DNA of 64,000 nt from JALORV01 sp963791235 (lineage in GTDB: Bacteria > Pseudomonadota > Gammaproteobacteria > Burkholderiales > Burkholderiaceae_F), in assembly GCA_963791235.1 (NCBI GenBank), contig CAWBRW010000029.1, forward strand, positions 806,001-870,000, in the 5' to 3' direction. The translations under genes and the position numbers were made by a program. Below are positions 1 through 9,958 of this stretch, piece after piece. Under the pieces are notes generated by a model, which was given only the letters and a program-made list of their open reading frames with translations, did not search any database and had not been told where the DNA came from. Positions within the stretch are counted from its first letter, which is position 1, and each line of letters opens with the position of its first letter.

Positions 1-2
1 AC

Positions 3-245
<243 letters not shown>

Positions 246-388
246 CGGGCACGCGTACTGCTCCAACCGGGCATCCGCACAGACCCTAGCTTGCCTCGCC
301 GCGCTGGCGGTCGTTAACTACGCTCCCACCCGGCGCGCGGTTCCTCGCGAGGCATGTTTTACGTGAACCCGTGAGATTGGATCCGAGA

Positions 389-1027
389 ATGAAACAGTTC
401 AGCAACTCCAGGCGACTGGCGGCGACGCTCCTCGGCGTGGCTATCGGCCTTCCACTCGCGTCGGCCACTTCCGCCCAGACCATCATCGACGAGTGGAACG
501 ACGTCAAGGCGCCGGCGGCTCCGGCCTTGAAGCCGGTGAAGGTCGAGCCCAAGGAAACGGCGCTGTTGATGCTCGACTTCGTCAAGCAGATCTGCGGCCC
601 GCGCCCGCGCTGCGTCGCTTCGCTGCCCAAAGTCCAGGGACTGCTCACGAAAGCTCGTGAGGCCGGCGTGCTGGTGGTTTACAGCATGGCCGGGCAGCCG
701 ATCACTGACACGCTTCCGGATGTCGCGGCGCGCCCCGGCGAGGCGTCGGTCACAAGCGGTCCGGACAAGTTCATGAACACGGACCTCGACAAGATCCTGA
801 AGGAGAGAGGCATCAAGACCGTTATCGTCGCCGGTACGTCGGCCGAGGGCGCCGTGCTCAACACGGCGGCCGGGGCTGCGCTGCGCGGGTACAAGGTCAT
901 CATGCCGGTGGATGCGGCCTCGTCGACACAGCCCTACAGCGAGCAGTACACGGCGTGGCATCTTGGCAACTCGCCCCGCGTTGGTCCTCAGGTCACACTG
1001 ACGAAGATCGATCAGATCAGCTTCTAG
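389..1027 (+). CDS. Secreted isochorismatase-like hydrolase lacking the usual Cys
   Basis: The product is 212 aa. The ATG at 389 was chosen over an in-frame GTG at 371 because it gives a clean signal peptide (basic start, hydrophobic core to residue 25, cleavage after about Ala29), so a periplasmic location is predicted. The rest matches the isochorismatase/cysteine-hydrolase fold: the catalytic Asp lies in LLMLDF (D63) and a Lys follows in GPDKFM (K127). In the GTSAEGAVLNTA segment, alanine (A155) stands where amidases and nicotinamidases carry the nucleophilic Cys. True isochorismatases also lack that Cys, so activity is possible, but the substrate cannot be inferred. It stands alone between ettA and a minus-strand membrane gene. 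Confidence 0.75.
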   Translation: MKQFSNSRRLAATLLGVAIGLPLASATSAQTIIDEWNDVKAPAAPALKPVKVEPKETALLMLDFVKQICGPRPRCVASLPKVQGLLTKAREAGVLVVYSMAGQPITDTLPDVAARPGEASVTSGPDKFMNTDLDKILKERGIKTVIVAGTSAEGAVLNTAAGAALRGYKVIMPVDAASSTQPYSEQYTAWHLGNSPRVGPQVTLTKIDQISF

Positions 1028-1118
1028 CGAGAGCACCGCTCCGGCCACCGGCAGGTGCGACGCCGGGGTGGTTTCGATCCTCCCCGCAGAAGACGTCTAC
1101 GAGACCGTCGCTACTGAG

Positions 1119-1526
1119 CTAGGCCTGCGTCGCGCCTGTCGGTCTTGCAGCAAGCAAGGCCCCGGTTGCAGCACCTATGACGAGCGCGGGCACTGCTGCC
1201 ACGATCCCGAGCAGCACGGCAGACTTGCCAACGCATTCCAGATACGAGCCCGTGACGCAGTACGCGCCGGCCAGCACGAGGGAATAAAGCAGCAGCGACA
1301 GCAAGGCGATCAGCGCACCGCGGAGCGCGCCTCCCACGCGCGTGACGACGCTTCGCCGCCAGAGAGCGTGCGCGCTCACAGCGGCGGCGAGCGCAGGCAC
1401 CAGCACCGTCAGCGCGAGGCCGCTCCATCCGGAGCGATGCGTCGCGCCGAAAACCAGGAAGGCGCCGAGGCCGAGGAGCGCGGCGGCGGCCGAGAACCAG
1501 ATCGAGGCGTGCGTCGCGCGTGGCAT
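1119..1526 (-). CDS. Small hypothetical membrane protein
   Basis: The product is 135 aa and is read leftward from an ATG at 1526 (MPRATHASIWFS). It has about four hydrophobic segments: near residues 8-25, 32-52, 65-85 and 98-125. There are no polar catalytic motifs, so an inner-membrane protein is predicted. The open frame continues upstream, but that extension is Arg/Pro-rich shadow of mnmC on the other strand and was excluded. The start lies about 125 bp from the mnmC start, so the two genes are divergent and probably share a promoter region. No family is recognised. Confidence 0.5.
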   Translation of the reverse strand: MPRATHASIWFSAAAALLGLGAFLVFGATHRSGWSGLALTVLVPALAAAVSAHALWRRSVVTRVGGALRGALIALLSLLLYSLVLAGAYCVTGSYLECVGKSAVLLGIVAAVPALVIGAATGALLAARPTGATQA

Positions 1527-1651
1527 GCAGGTGTAGGTTGTCGAACGAGTCGCAACACTAGCGGATCTGGGCCCGCCTTGCCGCGGTGCAGGCGGCGCCT
1601 CTTTCCGACACACAAGGCTGACGCGGCGACGTGTCGCCGGATAATTGCCAC

Positions 1652-3607
1652 ATGACCGTGCAACCGGTGCGACTGATTCGCGACGCCGCGGGTGTGCCGT
1701 GCAGCGACCTCTATGGCGATGTCTACGCCAGCCGCGATGGCGCGCTGGGTCAGGCACGGCATGTCTTTCTCGGTGGCAACGACCTGCCGGCGCGCTGGGC
1801 TGGACGCGAGCAGTTTGTCTTGCTCGAAACCGGCTTCGGACTCGGGACGAACTTCCTCTCGACGTGGGCTGCCTGGCAGGCTGACGCCCGGCGCCCGCGC
1901 CGGTTGCATTTCGTTTCGGTCGAGAGGCATCCGCTGCCTGCCGAGGATCTGCTCGCGGCCGCGCCGCCCGAGTTGCTGTCCCTGGCGCAACAGCTGGCGC
2001 AGCGGTGGCCGCTTCCCATGCCGGGATTGCATCTCATCGAATTCGAGGGTGGCGGGGTCCGCCTGACGCTTGCCTTCGGCGATGCGCGCACGATCGTGCC
2101 GCAGCTCATCGTCGGCGCGGACGCGATCTACCTGGACGGTTTCGCGCCAAACCGCAATCCAGCGATGTGGGAGCCGGCATTGATCAAAGCGATCGGCCGG
2201 TGCGCGCGCCCGGACGCAACGCTGGCAACCTACACGACAGCCCACGTTGTGCGTAGCGCGCTTGTTGCCGCAGGCTTCGAACTCGAGATCCGCCCCGGTT
2301 TTGGCCGCAAGCGCGAAATGCTGACTGGCCGCTACCGGCCAAAGTGGCGGGTCAGGCGCCACGAGCCGCCGGCGCCGTACGCCGGTCCGCGCTCTGCCGT
2401 TGTCGTTGGCGCCGGGCTGGCCGGAAGTGCGTGTGGCGAGGCGTTGGCGCGACGCGGATGGTCTGTGCAGGTGCTCGATTCGTCGCCGCAGGAGGGCGGA
2501 GCATCGGCGCTGCCGTGGGGCCTGATGCACCCGCAATTCGCCGCTGATGACAACCTTCTCGCACGCTTGACCCGTGCCGGCGCGGCGCTCGCCGAGGACG
2601 CGTTGCGCCGCACGGTGCGCGACGGCGCGACCGCTGCCGGACGCGTCTGGCAGCGTTGCGGTGTGTTCCAGCAGGCGAGCGACGAAGGTGAGGCCGCGCG
2701 CTGGCGCTGCACGATCGAGCGCCTGCAACTGCCGACCGACTACGTCGCCTGGCTTGAACCGGTCGCTGCTGCCGGGCGGCTCGGCATTGCGCCGGCGCGC
2801 GGCGGACTGTGGTGGCCGGCTGGGCTGATGGTGTCACCGCCGCGCTGGGTGCAAGCCCTGCTGCACGCGCCCGGCATCACGCGCCGAAAGGCGAGTGTCG
2901 GTGGCATCGAGGCTGCGGGCGAAGGGTGGCGCGTCGTGGCGGTCGATGGCACGACCCTCGCGTGTGCAGCGGTCGTCATCGTCGCGGCGGCGAACGATGC
3001 CCCGCGCCTGCTCGGCGCATCGATGCTGCCGGTGCTGGCCGTGCCGGGCCAGGTCACGCTGTTCGACGCCGAAGAACTCTCGGGCCTGCGTGCGGGACTG
3101 GGCGGCGATGGCACGCTACTGCGTGCACCCGACGGCATACTCGCCGTCGGCGCCACGTACGAGACAGCCGTTGGCACGGTCAGTGCGCTGCTCGACGAGC
3201 GGGCCGCGGATCGGAGCAACCTTGAGCGCCTGACCCGATTGCTGCCTGTTGCCGTTGATGCGCAGGTCGTCGGCCGGTTCGCCGGGACACGCTGCGTCGC
3301 GCGCGATCGATTGCCCTACGTTGGCGCAGTGGTTGATGACGACGGCGTCGCGGCGCAGGCGGCAGCGTTGCGCGGGGCCCACTTCGAGGATCTGCCGCGA
3401 CGTTCCAATCTTTATGCGTCGTTTGCACTGGGGTCCCGGGGGCTGAGCTTAGCGACGCTCGCCGCAGAACTGATTGCGGCCCGGATCGAAGGCGAGCCGG
3501 CACCGATCGAGCGAGATCTCACCCACGCCATTGATCCGGCGCGGGTGCTGCTGCATCGCCTGCGCAAGGGTCAACTGCGACCGCCCGCCGTGCAGCCTGC
3601 GCGCTAG
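1652..3607 (+). CDS. mnmC: Bifunctional tRNA mnm5s2U biosynthesis protein MnmC
   Basis: The product is 651 aa, full length for MnmC. It makes 5-methylaminomethyl-2-thiouridine at the wobble position of tRNAs in the cytoplasm. The N-terminal ~230 residues are the SAM methyltransferase, with the glycine-rich loop LLETGFGLGTNFL and the acceptor-side motif YLDGFAPNRNP. The C-terminal part is the FAD oxidoreductase that removes the carboxymethyl group; its Rossmann motif is VVVGAGLAGSACGEALARRG near residue 255. The C-terminus contains the typical ASFALGSRGL segment. ATG 1652 (MTVQPVR) was preferred to GTG 1631 because homologues begin just before this conserved stretch. The gene is intact. Confidence 0.93.
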   Translation: MTVQPVRLIRDAAGVPCSDLYGDVYASRDGALGQARHVFLGGNDLPARWAGREQFVLLETGFGLGTNFLSTWAAWQADARRPRRLHFVSVERHPLPAEDLLAAAPPELLSLAQQLAQRWPLPMPGLHLIEFEGGGVRLTLAFGDARTIVPQLIVGADAIYLDGFAPNRNPAMWEPALIKAIGRCARPDATLATYTTAHVVRSALVAAGFELEIRPGFGRKREMLTGRYRPKWRVRRHEPPAPYAGPRSAVVVGAGLAGSACGEALARRGWSVQVLDSSPQEGGASALPWGLMHPQFAADDNLLARLTRAGAALAEDALRRTVRDGATAAGRVWQRCGVFQQASDEGEAARWRCTIERLQLPTDYVAWLEPVAAAGRLGIAPARGGLWWPAGLMVSPPRWVQALLHAPGITRRKASVGGIEAAGEGWRVVAVDGTTLACAAVVIVAAANDAPRLLGASMLPVLAVPGQVTLFDAEELSGLRAGLGGDGTLLRAPDGILAVGATYETAVGTVSALLDERAADRSNLERLTRLLPVAVDAQVVGRFAGTRCVARDRLPYVGAVVDDDGVAAQAAALRGAHFEDLPRRSNLYASFALGSRGLSLATLAAELIAARIEGEPAPIERDLTHAIDPARVLLHRLRKGQLRPPAVQPAR

Positions 3608-3683
3608 GCTGCCACGGCTTGACTGGCGCTCCGGCGGCCCCATCTTTCTGAAATTACCCCTGTGGCACGGCGGAGAAAAGAAT

Positions 3684-4520
3684 ATGGACGTTCGTGGTGT
3701 CGTTCGAACGACACGAGGCATCGAGACCAGCGACGGCGCCGGGGTCCGCCTGCGTCGACTGATGGGCGGCGGCGGGGCGGTGCCGTCGATCGATCCGTTC
3801 CTGATGCTCGATTTCTTCGACACACCGAACGCGAGCGACTACCTCGCCGGATTCCCGGAGCATCCGCACCGGGGTTTCGAAACGGTCACCTACATGCTGA
3901 ACGGACGCATGCGCCACCGTGACAACCACGGCGGTGAGGGCGTTATCGAACCCGGCGGCGTGCAGTGGATGACCGCCGGGCGTGGCGTCGTCCACTCGGA
4001 GATGCCGGAGCAGACCGAAGGGCTGATGCGCGGCTTCCAGCTGTGGGTCAATCTGCCGGCGCGACTGAAGATGACGGCACCGGCCTACCAGGAGCACGGC
4101 GCCGAGCGGATGCCGGTCGAAGAGCGCGAAGCCGGCGTGCGGGTCAAGGTCATCGCCGGCCAGACGTCTCTTGGAACGCGCGGGCCGATCTCGGCCGAGG
4201 CGACGCAGCCGATCTATTTCGACATCGAGTTGCCGCAGGGCGCCGAGTTCACCGAGCCGGTGGCGGCCGACCGCGCGGCATTCGTCGTCGTGCACGCCGG
4301 CCACGTGGATGTGGCAGGGCAAGTGATCGAGGCCGTCGGCCTGTCGCAGTTAGGCGCTGGCGATACGGTCAGGCTGCGCGCCGTGGGCGGAACGGCGCGG
4401 GCGCTCCTGATCGCCGGCAAGCCTTTGAACGAAGCGGTCGCCTGGTACGGGCCGTTCGTGATGAATACGCACGCCGAAATCGTGCAGGCGATCGAGGACT
4501 ACCAGGCTGGGCGCTTCTAG
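3684..4520 (+). CDS. Pirin family bicupin protein
   Basis: The product is 278 aa, the normal size for pirins. The N-terminal cupin carries the metal-ligand signature HPHRGFETVTYMLNG with a later ...HRDNHG..., followed by the typical QWMTAGRGVVHSEMP. The C-terminal cupin is more degenerate and ends in GKPLNEAVAWYGPFVMNT. Pirins are iron-binding proteins; some, such as YhhW, have quercetin dioxygenase activity, and others are transcription cofactors. The ATG at 3684 has a purine-rich stretch (cggagaaaag) just upstream. It follows mnmC by 76 bp on the same strand. The substrate is unknown. Confidence 0.9.
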   Translation: MDVRGVVRTTRGIETSDGAGVRLRRLMGGGGAVPSIDPFLMLDFFDTPNASDYLAGFPEHPHRGFETVTYMLNGRMRHRDNHGGEGVIEPGGVQWMTAGRGVVHSEMPEQTEGLMRGFQLWVNLPARLKMTAPAYQEHGAERMPVEEREAGVRVKVIAGQTSLGTRGPISAEATQPIYFDIELPQGAEFTEPVAADRAAFVVVHAGHVDVAGQVIEAVGLSQLGAGDTVRLRAVGGTARALLIAGKPLNEAVAWYGPFVMNTHAEIVQAIEDYQAGRF

Positions 4521-4567
4521 TGCGTTGCCGCCGCGCCGCGGACCAAGCCGCGGCGCGGCGTCTGAAA

Positions 4568-6641
4568 CTACTCTTCTTCTTCCTGCTTGCGCTTGGCGGC
4601 GAATTCGGTCGCGAGCTTTTGCTGCAGTGGTGGCGGGGCCTGCTCGTAATGCGACAGGTTCATCGTCCAGGCGCGCCGCGACCCTGCGTCATTGCCTTCA
4701 GGCGCGCCGAATAGCCCTCGAGTTCGCCGAGCGGCGCCTGGCCGTCGACGACGAGGACGCCCGGCCCCATCGCCCGCGTGCCGGTGATCTGGCCCCGCCG
4801 CGACGACAGATCGCCGGTCACGTCGCCCATGTTCGACTCCGGTGCCTCGATCTCGAGGTTGACGATTGGCTCGAGCACGATCGGCCGCGCCTTGTTCAGC
4901 GCATCGAGGAATGCCTTGCGCCCGGCGGCGACGAAGGCGATTTCCTTGGAGTCCACCGGGTGGTGCTTGCCGTCATACACGGTCACGCGCACATCCTGCA
5001 TCGGAAAGCCGGCCACCGGGACCCGACACCAGCACGGACTCGACACCCTTCTGCACCGCGGGGATGAAGTTGTACGGAATGACGCCGCCCTTGACCTGGT
5101 CGACGAACTCGAAGCCGGCGCCCCGCGGCAGCGGCTCGATGCGCAGGTAGACCTCGCCGAACTGGCCGGCGCCACCGGTCTGCTTCTTGTGCCGCGCATG
5201 GCCCTCGGCGTTGGCACGCGATCGTCTCGCGGTACGGGATGCGCGGCGGCCGCGTGTCCACCTCGACCTTGTACTGCTGCGCCATGCGCTCGAGCGCCGA
5301 GCGCAGGTGCAGCTCGCCCAGGCCGCGCAGCACGGTCTCGTTCAGCACCGCGTCGTGCTCGACCACCAGCGTCGGGTCCTCGGCCGTCATCCGGTGCAGC
5401 ACTTCGGAGATGCGCTGCTCGTCGCCGCGGCGCTTCGGCGCGATCGCGACACCGCTCATCGGCGTCGGGAACTCGAGCGGCCGCATGTGGATCTGGTCCT
5501 CGTCGTGCGAGTCGTGCAGCACGCAGTCGAAGTCGATCTCGTCGACCTTGGCGACCGCGGCGATGTCGCCCGGCACCGCCGTGCGGGATCTCGACGGTCT
5601 TGCCGCCCTGCAGCATGAAGAGGTGGCCCGACCTTGAACGGCTTGCGGCCGCTGCCGATGAAAAGCTGCGTGTCCTTGGTCACCGTACCCTGGTGGACGC
5701 GGAAGACACCCGAGCTTGCCGACGTACGGGTCGACGACGACCTTGAAGACGTGCGCCAGCACGTGCTTCTTCGGATCGGGTTCGGAGCGGAATTCCTCGA
5801 CCGGCTGGCCGTCGACGATCTCGCCCTTGTAAAAGAGCGGCGGATTGCCTTCGGCCGGGTTCGGCAGCAGTCGCTCGAAGATCTTGATCAGCTCGTCGAT
5901 GCCGGCGCCATTTTTGGCGGAGACGAAGCACACCGGGATCAGGTGGCCGTCGCGCAGCGCCGTTCTCGAACGGCGCGTGCAGCTGCTCGGCCTCGATCGC
6001 CTCGCCCTGCTCGAGGTACTTGGCCATCAGTTCCTCATCGACCTCGATCACCTGGTCGACCAGCGCCTGGTGCGCCTCGGCGACCGACGAGAAGTCGGAC
6101 TCGCCATCCGGGGTGAAGAAGCAGTCGACGACGCGCGTGCCACCGCCGGCCGGCAGGTTGATCGGCAGCACTTCCTTGCCGAAGGCCGCGCGCAGGTCGG
6201 CGAGCATCTGCGGCAGATCGACGTTCTCGGCGTCGATCTTGTTGACGATGAGCAGGCGACACAGCTTGCGGCGCCCGGCCCAGTCCATCATGCGCGAGGT
6301 GATCATCTCGATGCCGCTCTGCGCATTGACGACGATCGCGGCGGTTTCCACCGCATCGAGCGCGCCGATCGACTGGCCGATGAAGTCCGGAAAGCCCGGG
6401 CGTGTCGAGCAGGTGGACACGCGTCTGAAGGAAGATCGAGGTGCAGCACGGAGGTGCGCAACGAGTGCAGGAAGGTCTTTTCCAGTCCGTCGAAGTCGCT
6501 GACCGTCGTCCCTTTTTCGACACTGCCGACGCGGGGATCGCGTCCGGTCTGCGCGAGCAGCGCTTCGGCGAGTGTTGTCTTGCCTGCACTGCCGTGGCCC
6601 AGCAGGGCCACGGTCCGCAGGTTCTCCGTCGAGTAGGGCAT
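4568..6641 (-). pseudogene. EF-G-like translational GTPase, frame-broken
   Basis: Read leftward from ATG 6641 (MPYSTENLRTVALLGHGSAG, P-loop GHGSAGKTT) to a TAG at 4568-4570, this encodes an EF-G-like GTPase of about 690 aa. It resembles the second EF-G group found in many beta- and gammaproteobacteria rather than canonical FusA. Segments in order: G1; G3 (LLDTPGFPDF); G4 (IVNKIDAE); domain II; domain III; domain IV (DVRVTVYDGKHHPVDS); domain V; and a tail ending in a Glu run. The coding sequence jumps frame about nine times, for example near 6435, 6398, 5960, 5712, 5626, 5578, 5222, 5018 and 4675. Nearly every jump is explained by one extra G or C. The protein sequence between jumps is well conserved, which suggests sequence error more than decay. 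Its role is inferred from family. Confidence 0.8.
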
Positions 6642-6928
6642 CGCGTCTCCTCGGCAGTGATTGTTCTGGTGCGAAGGACGACGTTACGCTGCGGCGCCGA
6701 CGCTGTCAGCCGGTCAGGGCCGCGGCGCACCGTCGGCTTGACGTTCGACAAGGTGCAGCACGCCTTGGAAGAGTGCAAAGTGGGCTAACTACGGGTCGTG
6801 GCCGCTGTCTCTCGGGCGCGCGGCGCACCCTCAACTCTGAAACCTCCCGCTAGCTCACGGCTCTGAAGTGGCGCACAAAGAAGCGGCCGGCCGAAACGGG
6901 CCTCCGCGGCCGGCCGTCAGCGGCGGGA

Positions 6929-7156
6929 TCAGCGCAAAGAGGTGGTCGCCGGATTCTTCGCGACCTGCGTGGCACCGACCTTTGCCGACTGGGCGCGGTC
7001 GGCAATGACGACGACCGGATCCATGCGAACCAGAGGCAAGTTAGCAATCTCGCGTTCCATTTGTCGCGATTGCAACGCATAGGCACCGAGAAGTGACGTG
7101 CTCAGCAAGGCAACGACGGCTACGGCGATTCTCACGGTCAGTGTCTTGCGTGTCAT
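6929..7156 (-). CDS. Small exported or membrane-anchored protein
   Basis: The product is 75 aa from ATG 7156. AAGGAG lies about 6-7 nt upstream, which is a strong reason to choose this start over the longer open frame. Residues 7-28 form one hydrophobic segment (AVAVVALLSTSLLGAYAL) after a basic MTRKTLTVR start. It could be an uncleaved anchor or a signal peptide. The remainder is a short polar domain (MDPVVVIADRA...). No homologue family is recognised. It lies between the EF-G-like gene and the HPF-like gene on the same strand. Confidence 0.55.
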   Translation of the reverse strand: MTRKTLTVRIAVAVVALLSTSLLGAYALQSRQMEREIANLPLVRMDPVVVIADRAQSAKVGATQVAKNPATTSLR

Positions 7157-7387
7157 GGGGTGCTCCTTCTGCGGCAGGGCGACAGTGCATCGCCGATGGA
7201 CGCACTGTAGGGAGCGCAGCCCTGTGCAGTCACGCGATTGCGACGAACTGCGCGAATCGCGTCGCAAGTTGCAGAAATCAGGGCCGCTGCAGAGCGAGCC
7301 CGGTTCAGGCGGCGACGAAACGGCGCCCGCGCCGATGAACACGGGCACCTCCTTCAGGGCCCCCGCTTCGGCGCCCAACAGGCTCGG

Positions 7388-7720
7388 TCAGTGTTGCTTG
7401 ACGTGACCGCGGCGGGTGTCGATGTCCGCGTCGAGGATGCGGCGCGCGGCGTCAAAGGCGTCGCGCGCCGCAACGAACGCGTCTTCGTCAGTCTGCCGGG
7501 TGATCGCGTATTCCTTCCCTTTGACGTGGACATCCAGGCCGACCTTGTATTGCCGTGCAGTCGTACTGTGGCGGGCCTCCGACGTCACCGCGACATGCAG
7601 TTGCGTGATCGACGGGTGGAACTTCGCCAGCTTGGCGGCCTTGTCCTGGATCGCCTGCTCAAGCGCCTCGGAACGGTCCATGTGGTGAAACGTGATCTGG
7701 ATGGGGAACGTCATGGTCAT
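7388..7720 (-). CDS. Ribosome hibernation promoting factor family protein
   Basis: The product is 110 aa, the length of short HPF/RaiA proteins. The beta-alpha-beta-beta-beta-alpha fold is visible: PIQITFHHMDRSEALEQAI, then the helix KAAKLAKFHPSI, then the strand VGLDVHVKGKEYAI and the final helix AFDAARRILDAD. Members bind the 30S decoding region and silence or dimerise ribosomes in stationary phase or stress. ATG 7720 (MTMTFPIQ) and the ATG two codons later are both plausible; the open frame's first start (7741) adds unsupported residues. It sits next to rsgA, another ribosome-associated factor, on the same strand. Confidence 0.8.
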   Translation of the reverse strand: MTMTFPIQITFHHMDRSEALEQAIQDKAAKLAKFHPSITQLHVAVTSEARHSTTARQYKVGLDVHVKGKEYAITRQTDEDAFVAARDAFDAARRILDADIDTRRGHVKQH

Positions 7721-7830
7721 CACTTCGAATGGGCAGAACACCCACTTTCATCGTGGTCCACCCGCCGAGACAGGCGTTGATGGCGGTCAACGCCCGAAGC
7801 CCGGCCGCGCTCGTTTCCGGTGCGCCTGGG

Positions 7831-8901
7831 TTATCCCCGCTTCAGCTTCATGCGCAGGTCAGCAGCGCGGCCGCGGGCCTTCCACTCGGCGAGTTGCTCG
7901 GCGTCGGTCGAGGAAAGTCATCGTCTCTCGCCGGATCTCGCGCCGCAGCTTGTGAAAGTTGGCAAGCCGGTCGGGATGCACGCCCGCTCGAACCGCACAG
8001 TCAGGTTCGTCGGTGTGGGTGCAATCGCGGAACCGGCATTCCCGCGCCAGGGCCGCGACGTCGGTGAAGCTCGCCTGTAGACCCTGCTCGGTACTGTCGA
8101 TTTCGAGCCCGCGCAGCCCCGGCGTGTCGATGACGCATGCACCTCCGGCGAGGCAGTGCAGCGACCGCACGGCCGTCGTGTGCCGACCGCGGCTGTCATC
8201 TGCACGTACGGCCCCAATCGCCTGGACCGCCCGTCCGAGCAGTGTGTTGGTCAGCGTGGACTTTCCCGACGCCGGATGATCCGAGCATGACGAGGGTCTG
8301 GCCGGGCTCGAGGTAATCGGCGCAGTTCCATCGCCGCACTCTGGCAGAACGTGCATCGACGGCGTGGACAGGAACGCTCGGCGGCACTCGTCGATGCAGA
8401 TCGACGATCTTGTCGGCAGCCGAGATCGGCGAGATCCTGCTTGGTCAGCACGACGACGGGCCAGACGCCGGCAGATTGCACCATTGCCAGGTAGCGTTCG
8501 AGTCGCCGCAGGTTGTGATCACCGTCCAGACCCATGACGAGCAGGGCCGTGTCGACATTGCTGACCAGGCACTGGCGAGCACCGTCGGATGCACGGCGCG
8601 CGAGCTGGGTGACCGGCGCCATGCGCGCAGTCAGCCAGTGGCCGCCGTGCGAGTCGGTTTCGGCCAGCGACCCAATCGCCGACGGCCAGCTGATCGCCGA
8701 GAGTGACGAGCTCACGCGCCAGGGGCGGCAGCGGTTGAGCGCGCCGTTCCGATGAGCGCCATCGTGCACGACGACGCTGTCACGATGGACTTCGAGGATG
8801 CGCATCGCGACTGCCGTCAGAGTCGATCTGCGCGAGATCGCCTGTGCGATCAGCAGATTGTAGCCGATCGGCCGCAGCCGATCGTGGAGGTCTGAATTCA
8901 T
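7831..8901 (-). pseudogene. rsgA: Ribosome small subunit GTPase RsgA, frame-broken
   Basis: Read leftward from ATG 8901 (MNSDLHDRLRPIGYNLLIAQ) to a TAA at 7831-7833 after ...AADLRMKLKRG. It is a circularly permuted GTPase with motifs in the order expected for RsgA/YjeQ: NVDTALLVMGLDGDHNLRRL, then G4 (VVLTKQDLADL), G1 (SGVGKSTL), switch region (GRHTTAV), G3 (IDTPGLRGL), and a C-terminal Cys/His zinc site (ARECRFRDCTHTDEPDCAV). RsgA matures the 30S subunit. Frame changes occur near 8700, 8420, 8285 and 7880, so the frame shown is not continuous. The longest uninterrupted pieces are about 8251-8901 and 7859-8356. The gene identity is solid; whether the breaks are real is doubtful. Confidence 0.8.
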
Positions 8902-9092
8902 TTCAGTTTCCGAATCGAGCGAGCGCAACAGCGCCGCGAACACGACACGCGTGCAACGGCACGCGACCAGGGTCGATGCATGGCCGGCCGCTGGCAGCGG
9001 CCGATTCGGAAACGTCCGAGTCAGCGCCGGGTCGGCCGACTAGCGAACAAGATCAGTCTGTGGACATGCGCGCCTCCGGAGGGAAGTGGCGC

Positions 9093-9392
9093 TCAACGAG
9101 CGGGGACGCAGTGTTGTCGCCGAGGCAGACCTGCGTCAAAGCGCGGAAAAGCCGGAGTGCGTGAGCGTTGCGGCAGACGCAATCGCAGCGCCGAGGCACC
9201 GACGGTTGGCCGGCTGCGATAGTCAAGGCGCGGGTGGGGCTGTGCCTGGCCGTCACGGATGCCGCGACGTCGGCAGGGCCGTGTCGCCTTGTCGGGCTTC
9301 TCGGCCGCCTTTCGCTGGCGCTTTTCTTCCTGCTTCTTCTTCTTGGCCAGCTCGCGCTGGCGCTTTTCGAACGAGTAGTTGGGTTTCGCCAA
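9093..9392 (-). CDS. Small Lys/Arg-rich protein, 3' end uncertain
   Basis: The frame starts at a TTG (9392) with AAGGAG about 11 nt upstream. It encodes MAKPNYSFEKRQRELAKKKK followed by a very basic, predicted coiled helix to about residue 35. This N-terminus matches a widespread family of short basic proteobacterial proteins that is usually 40-60 aa long. The later Arg/Pro-rich part of the 99-codon frame does not look coding, so a single-base frame error after about residue 35 is likely and the true end is probably near 9255-9280. Function is unknown. Confidence 0.45.
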   Translation of the reverse strand: MAKPNYSFEKRQRELAKKKKQEEKRQRKAAEKPDKATRPCRRRGIRDGQAQPHPRLDYRSRPTVGASALRLRLPQRSRTPAFPRFDAGLPRRQHCVPAR

Positions 9393-9438
9393 GTCGGTGA
9401 CTCTCCTTAACAGTGTGCGCGAGTGTCGCGCATATAAA

Positions 9439-9469
9439 AAAAGACCGCCACATGACGTGGCGGTCTTTT
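9439..9469 (-). terminator. Intrinsic terminator of the cold-shock gene
   Basis: There is a perfect 13-bp inverted repeat (aaaagaccgccac / gtggcggtctttt) with a 5-nt loop. Read on the minus strand, the stem ends in a run of seven U residues. It lies 18 nt downstream of the cspA stop codon, which makes it a textbook rho-independent terminator for that gene. Confidence 0.9.
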
Positions 9470-9486
9470 GTGCAAACCAGCCGACC

Positions 9487-9690
9487 TTAGATCGGCTTGA
9501 TCTGCGTGGCCTGCGGGCCCTTGGCGCCCTGGGCTACCGTGAACTCGACGCGTTGTCCTTCCTGCAGGGTCTTGAAACCCGCAGACTGGATTTCCGAGAA
9601 GTGAGCGAACAGGTCCTTGCCGCCGCCTTCAGGGGTGATGAAGCCGAAGCCCTTGGACTCGTTGAACCACTTGACCGTACCTTGTGCCAT
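9487..9690 (-). CDS. cspA: Cold-shock protein, CspA family
   Basis: The product is 67 aa, the canonical length. It shows RNP1 (KGFGFI), RNP2 (DLFAHF) and the start MAQGTVKWFNESKGFGFI. It is a single OB-fold nucleic-acid chaperone that melts RNA secondary structure. The product begins at ATG 9690 and is followed by a strong terminator. About 150 nt of non-coding DNA upstream (9691-9838) fits the long 5' leader usual for cold-inducible csp transcripts, though the leader was not mapped. Symbol is by family; paralogue assignment (CspA, CspD and so on) is not possible here. Confidence 0.93.
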   Translation of the reverse strand: MAQGTVKWFNESKGFGFITPEGGGKDLFAHFSEIQSAGFKTLQEGQRVEFTVAQGAKGPQATQIKPI

Positions 9691-9958
9691 TTTGAAAAAC
9701 GTCCTTGAAAAATGATGGATAACTAACGCTGGCAGGAACGTCCTGCTGCGTGCAAACGATCAAGTACGTAAACCGGGGAACAAGGCGCGGTCGGATGCTG
9801 AAATGACCGGCACAGGGTAGCCAATGGACTAACGACACTTAAACGAAAGCAGTGGGACGGTACGCGCTTGTGGCACTTGTCCAGCCGCCGTTGCCGGAGG
9901 CCGGTCCAGGACGTGCCGGCCTTCGGGGAGCGGTTCTGCCTTGCGATACTTCGGGTCC

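Noticed and set aside
359..1048. Long minus-strand frame opposite the isochorismatase-like gene
   Set aside because: It is Arg-rich with no motif and lies antisense to a convincing gene, so it is a GC-rich shadow.
1409..2728. 439-codon minus-strand frame across mnmC
   Set aside because: Low-complexity Arg/Ala/Gln composition; the plus-strand MnmC motifs explain the region.
9691..9838. Possible riboswitch or small RNA upstream of cspA
   Set aside because: A long leader is usual for cold-shock genes, but no fold could be confirmed by eye.
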